Shown here: in pieces, positions 6,833 to 8,879 of the stretch
Layout: every line of letters starts with the position of its first letter
Numbering within the stretch: the first letter of the stretch is position 1
DNA from: Nitrososphaerales archaeon
Lineage (GTDB): Archaea > Thermoproteota > Nitrososphaeria > Nitrososphaerales > Gagatemarchaeaceae
Length of the DNA: 8,879 bases
Direction: 5' to 3'
NCBI GenBank assembly: GCA_030039515.1
Contig: JASHVT010000135.1
Span: 1 to 8,879 of the forward strand
Notes under the pieces: model-generated
The model's input: the letters and a program-made list of their open reading frames with translations, nothing else
Told to the model about the DNA's origin: nothing
The model's database searches: none
Program-made: the position numbers and the translations under genes

Positions 6833-6838
6833 TTATTA
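6833..6838 (-). promoter_or_regulatory. TATA-like box for the KaiC-like operon
   Basis: TAATAA on the minus strand is centred about 27 bases before the TTG at 6808, so transcription would start essentially at the start codon. It is the only AT-rich hexamer at that distance. Confidence 0.45.
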
Positions 6839-6911
6839 GTGTTGGGTGCCTGAAGGCGGTTCTGGCTGTGGAGTGGCCGATAGCCTTGCCGCCCTAGGCA
6901 CAGCAGGACCA

Positions 6912-6927
6912 CCGCCCTTTTGGGCGG
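6912..6927. repeat. Perfect hairpin in the divergent intergenic region
   Basis: CCGCCC and GGGCGG form a perfect six-base-pair stem around a four-base TTTT loop (AAAA on the other strand). It lies between the two divergent promoters and belongs to no visible gene. It could be a regulator site or part of a small transcript; nothing more can be said from sequence. Confidence 0.5.
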
Positions 6928-6946
6928 GCTCGACCCTACGGAACGA

Positions 6947-6982
6947 ATGGGACAGCGCGTGCGCAATCTGATTATATCCCAT
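6947..6982 (+). promoter_or_regulatory. MFS promoter with flanking inverted repeat
   Basis: A TATA-like box, ATTATAT at 6971-6977, is centred about 29 bases before the TTG at 7003, fitting a nearly leaderless message. The six-base arms ATGGGA (6947-6952) and TCCCAT (6977-6982) are inverted around it, with the right arm touching the edge of the TATA box. This is a possible operator. Confidence 0.5.
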
Positions 6983-7002
6983 GCCGGTGGCGCCGCCTCA
7001 GG

Positions 7003-8172
7003 TTGTACGATCCTCTAAAGAGCAGGGCGGCCGTCGCCTCGCTAGTCTTTGCGAGGATAGTCTATGCGATAAACTGGCTCAACATCGGCGCGATCTACGT
7101 CCTGATGAGCCCGACCTTCGGGGTGGGGACCTCAGGGCTGGGCACCTTGACGTCGGCGTTCTACCTTGGGCTCGGACTCATGCAGATACCTGGAGGCCTG
7201 CTGACCGCCAAGTGGGGGCCTAAGCGTGTGGTCGTCCTCGGGATCTTCCTGTCGTCGCTGTCCGTACTGGGGACCGCCGCCTCCTCTTCTCTGATGGTGA
7301 CAGCCGTCCTGAGGTTCTTGGTCGGCACGGGGATGGCTTGCGTCTTCGCGCCCGGCGTTGTCCTCGTCGCTCGGCATCTGAAGGGCAACACCGGTCTAGG
7401 GGTGGGCCTCTTCAACTCGGCCTACGACTTCGGCGGGGTCCTGGGCATCTTCGGCTGGGTGGTCATAGCCACGGCCGAGGGATGGCGGCAGAGTCTGCTC
7501 CTCAGCGGCGTGCTGGGCCTGATCACCGGGATCCTGGTGATCAGAGTAGTGCCGCCCGACGAGGGCCGCTCGGAGTTCAGGGTCAAGGCGGAGTCGCTGA
7601 AGAGGATCCTCATGAGCCGCCAGCTGACGCTCCTCGGCTTGGTCACCTTCGGCCTCAGCGTAGGGAACGTGCTCATCTCCAGCTTCATGGTCGAGTATCT
7701 CGTGAACTCCCTGCATTACGCGCCTGTGATAGCCGGATCTGTAGGGAGCATGGTCGTCGTGCTGCCAATCTTCACCGCGATATGGGCCGGGAGGGCCTAC
7801 GCAAGGGTTCTCAGGCCCCGACTGGTCCTTACGCTCGTCGTCCTCGGGAGCGCGCTGGCGCTCTTCCTCTGCAGCTTTCCGAGCATATACACCGCGCTCG
7901 GCTGCTCCGTCCTGGGCGGCATCGCGGCCGGCATCGGTTACACCTTCGCCTTCTCAGGCGCGAAGGACCTCAACAGCCAGGGCGGCCAGTACGACGGGTT
8001 GGCGATATCCTGGGTCAACGCCATACAGCTCACCGGGGACTTCGTGCCTCCTCTCTTCTACACCTATTTCGTGGACTCGACGGGATACTCTGCCGCTTGG
8101 GGCGCGAGCGCGCTGCTCTGCTTCGTGTTCGTAGTGCCGCTCTTCTTCATGGTCGGAAGGTTCAGGGACTAG
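7003..8172 (+). CDS. Major facilitator superfamily transporter
   Basis: A 389-residue, strongly hydrophobic protein with about twelve membrane helices in two six-helix halves separated by a basic loop near 185-205. MFS signatures are visible: a motif-A-like GGLLTAKWGPKRVVV at 64-78 between TM2 and TM3, in which the usual Asp is A69, and a motif-B-like RFLVGTG at 104-110 in TM4. W161-R162 and the PPDEGRS loop are typical of the end of the first half. It probably moves a small solute or anion, or exports a metabolite, by proton coupling; the substrate cannot be inferred. The start is TTG at 7003, three bases into the predicted transcript, and the translation from there begins with a short cytoplasmic tail before TM1. 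It is transcribed divergently from the KaiC-like operon, and its TAG stop overlaps the stop of the gene facing it. Confidence 0.9.
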   Translation: MYDPLKSRAAVASLVFARIVYAINWLNIGAIYVLMSPTFGVGTSGLGTLTSAFYLGLGLMQIPGGLLTAKWGPKRVVVLGIFLSSLSVLGTAASSSLMVTAVLRFLVGTGMACVFAPGVVLVARHLKGNTGLGVGLFNSAYDFGGVLGIFGWVVIATAEGWRQSLLLSGVLGLITGILVIRVVPPDEGRSEFRVKAESLKRILMSRQLTLLGLVTFGLSVGNVLISSFMVEYLVNSLHYAPVIAGSVGSMVVVLPIFTAIWAGRAYARVLRPRLVLTLVVLGSALALFLCSFPSIYTALGCSVLGGIAAGIGYTFAFSGAKDLNSQGGQYDGLAISWVNAIQLTGDFVPPLFYTYFVDSTGYSAAWGASALLCFVFVVPLFFMVGRFRD

Positions 8173-8879
8173 AGCGGCGTCGCTACTATGTCCTCTCCCT
8201 TCTTGACGCTGATTTCGAGCCCGGCCAGGCCAATCTCCTTGATCTCGGGGACCGGTATCCCGAGCTCCTCTATCTTGGACCTGTGCCTGGTGATCGCCTT
8301 CATCCAGTCGTCCGACCTCTCCTCCACCTTGGGGACGCCCAGCCCTGACTTGAACGCGAGCTCCTCGAGCTTCTGGTCATATTCGAAGAAGTCCTGCGGG
8401 AGCTTCCAGAAGTCTTCCATCGGCTTGAAGAGGAGCGGAGACAGATAGATGAAGCCGTGCTTCAACTGCCGTGAGATCATCGCCTTCTGGTCGGCGCTCA
8501 TCCTCTCGGCCAGCCTCTCCAGCATCGCCAGCGTCCCGGTAAGGTGCCTCGACTCGTCTTTGGTTATGTTCCTGAACGCCGAGGCGTAGACCTTGTTCGT
8601 CGACCGCTCACCCACCTCCCTGAAGATGAGCTGGGCTCCTATCTCTGCGAAGAAGAAGCTCGAGAATATCAGCTCGAGAGGGTACTTCCCCCACGCTTGG
8701 TTGAAAGCGCTCCAGTACCTCCTTCCGTTGTCGTACAGGGCCATTATGTTCGCGTAGGCCTTCTCCTCCAGCTCGGTCTTGGGCTTGAACCTGTAGGGGA
8801 AGTTAGGGCAGACTCTGGCGCAGGCTCTCCTGCAGACTTCGTCGTGCCTGCACTCGTCGAAGGCCACCGCGGAGAGGAA
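8169..8879 (-). CDS. AurF-like diiron (ferritin-fold) protein with N-terminal Cys cluster, 5' end cut by window
   Basis: At least 232 residues; the frame stays open to the window edge, so the N-terminus may be missing, though a GTG at 8867 could be the start. Numbering from it, residues 6-21 hold a cluster C6-x5-C12-x3-C16-x3-C20-P, like an iron-sulfur or metal site but with unusual spacing. A helical ferritin/R2-like domain follows: FFFAEIGAQL with E75, then KDESRH with D104, E105 and H108. This gives E-x28-D-E-x2-H, matching the EX28-37DEX2H motif of AurF-type N-oxygenases and related diiron oxidases. A second ExxH is not obvious; H137, E151 or H195 could complete the site. The reaction is unknown: oxygenation, N-oxidation or a ferritin-like redox role are all possible. 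The stop interlocks with that of the MFS gene. The ferritin-fold assignment is good, the AurF-like label moderate. Confidence 0.68.
   Translation of the reverse strand, partial: FLSAVAFDECRHDEVCRRACARVCPNFPYRFKPKTELEEKAYANIMALYDNGRRYWSAFNQAWGKYPLELIFSSFFFAEIGAQLIFREVGERSTNKVYASAFRNITKDESRHLTGTLAMLERLAERMSADQKAMISRQLKHGFIYLSPLLFKPMEDFWKLPQDFFEYDQKLEELAFKSGLGVPKVEERSDDWMKAITRHRSKIEELGIPVPEIKEIGLAGLEISVKKGEDIVATPL

Noticed and set aside
6922..6945. GGGCTCGACCC, similar to a tRNA T-arm, near the divergent promoters.
   Set aside because: A five-base-pair stem with a seven-base T-loop cannot be drawn, and no acceptor, D or anticodon arms are found around it.

Overview
The window looks like chromosomal DNA of a GC-rich archaeon. 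Archaeal signs seen directly are TATA-like boxes about 26 bases upstream of several starts, with almost no leader; GTG and TTG starts; and archaeal-type proteins (a single-domain KaiC-like ATPase, a tiny DUF5679 zinc ribbon, a short universal stress protein). A TACK-lineage archaeon such as a Thaumarchaeota/Nitrososphaeria or Bathyarchaeota relative is my inference from the DUF5679 protein and the mix of families; no marker gene fixes the lineage. I see no IS element, CRISPR array, tRNA or rRNA.

Layout. 6-155 (-) is a DUF5679 mini-protein. 156-628 has no convincing gene but many short hairpins. 629-1876 (-) is a ferritin-like protein of the VioB/RebD/StaD iminophenyl-pyruvate dimer synthase type, downstream of and probably co-transcribed with a universal stress protein at 1920-2357 (-). 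A divergent promoter region of about 110 bp then leads to a plus-strand pair: an SRPBCC-methyltransferase fusion (2467-3534), overlapped by four bases by a three-helix membrane protein resembling the Pycsar TM effector/DUF5706 family (3531-4163). Facing it is a minus-strand operon transcribed from about 6809: KaiC-like ATPase (6068-6808), calcineurin-like metallophosphoesterase (4950-6044), DUF72 protein (4173-4898). A second divergent promoter region (6809-7002) drives an MFS transporter (7003-8172), whose stop interlocks with that of a minus-strand AurF-like diiron protein with an N-terminal cysteine cluster (8169 to the window edge).

How the genes may work together. Two separate non-haem iron ferritin-fold proteins, each from a family whose characterised members act in specialised metabolism, lie within one 9-kb window, with a methyltransferase fused to a possible hydrophobic-ligand domain and an efflux-type MFS carrier. 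A small specialised-metabolite or detoxification neighbourhood is possible, but they sit in at least four transcription units, so this is only a hypothesis. The most unusual items are the PycTM-like membrane protein coupled to the methyltransferase with no nucleotide cyclase in sight, the Cys-cluster/diiron protein, the VioB-like ferritin protein in an archaeon, and the structured non-coding stretch at 156-628.
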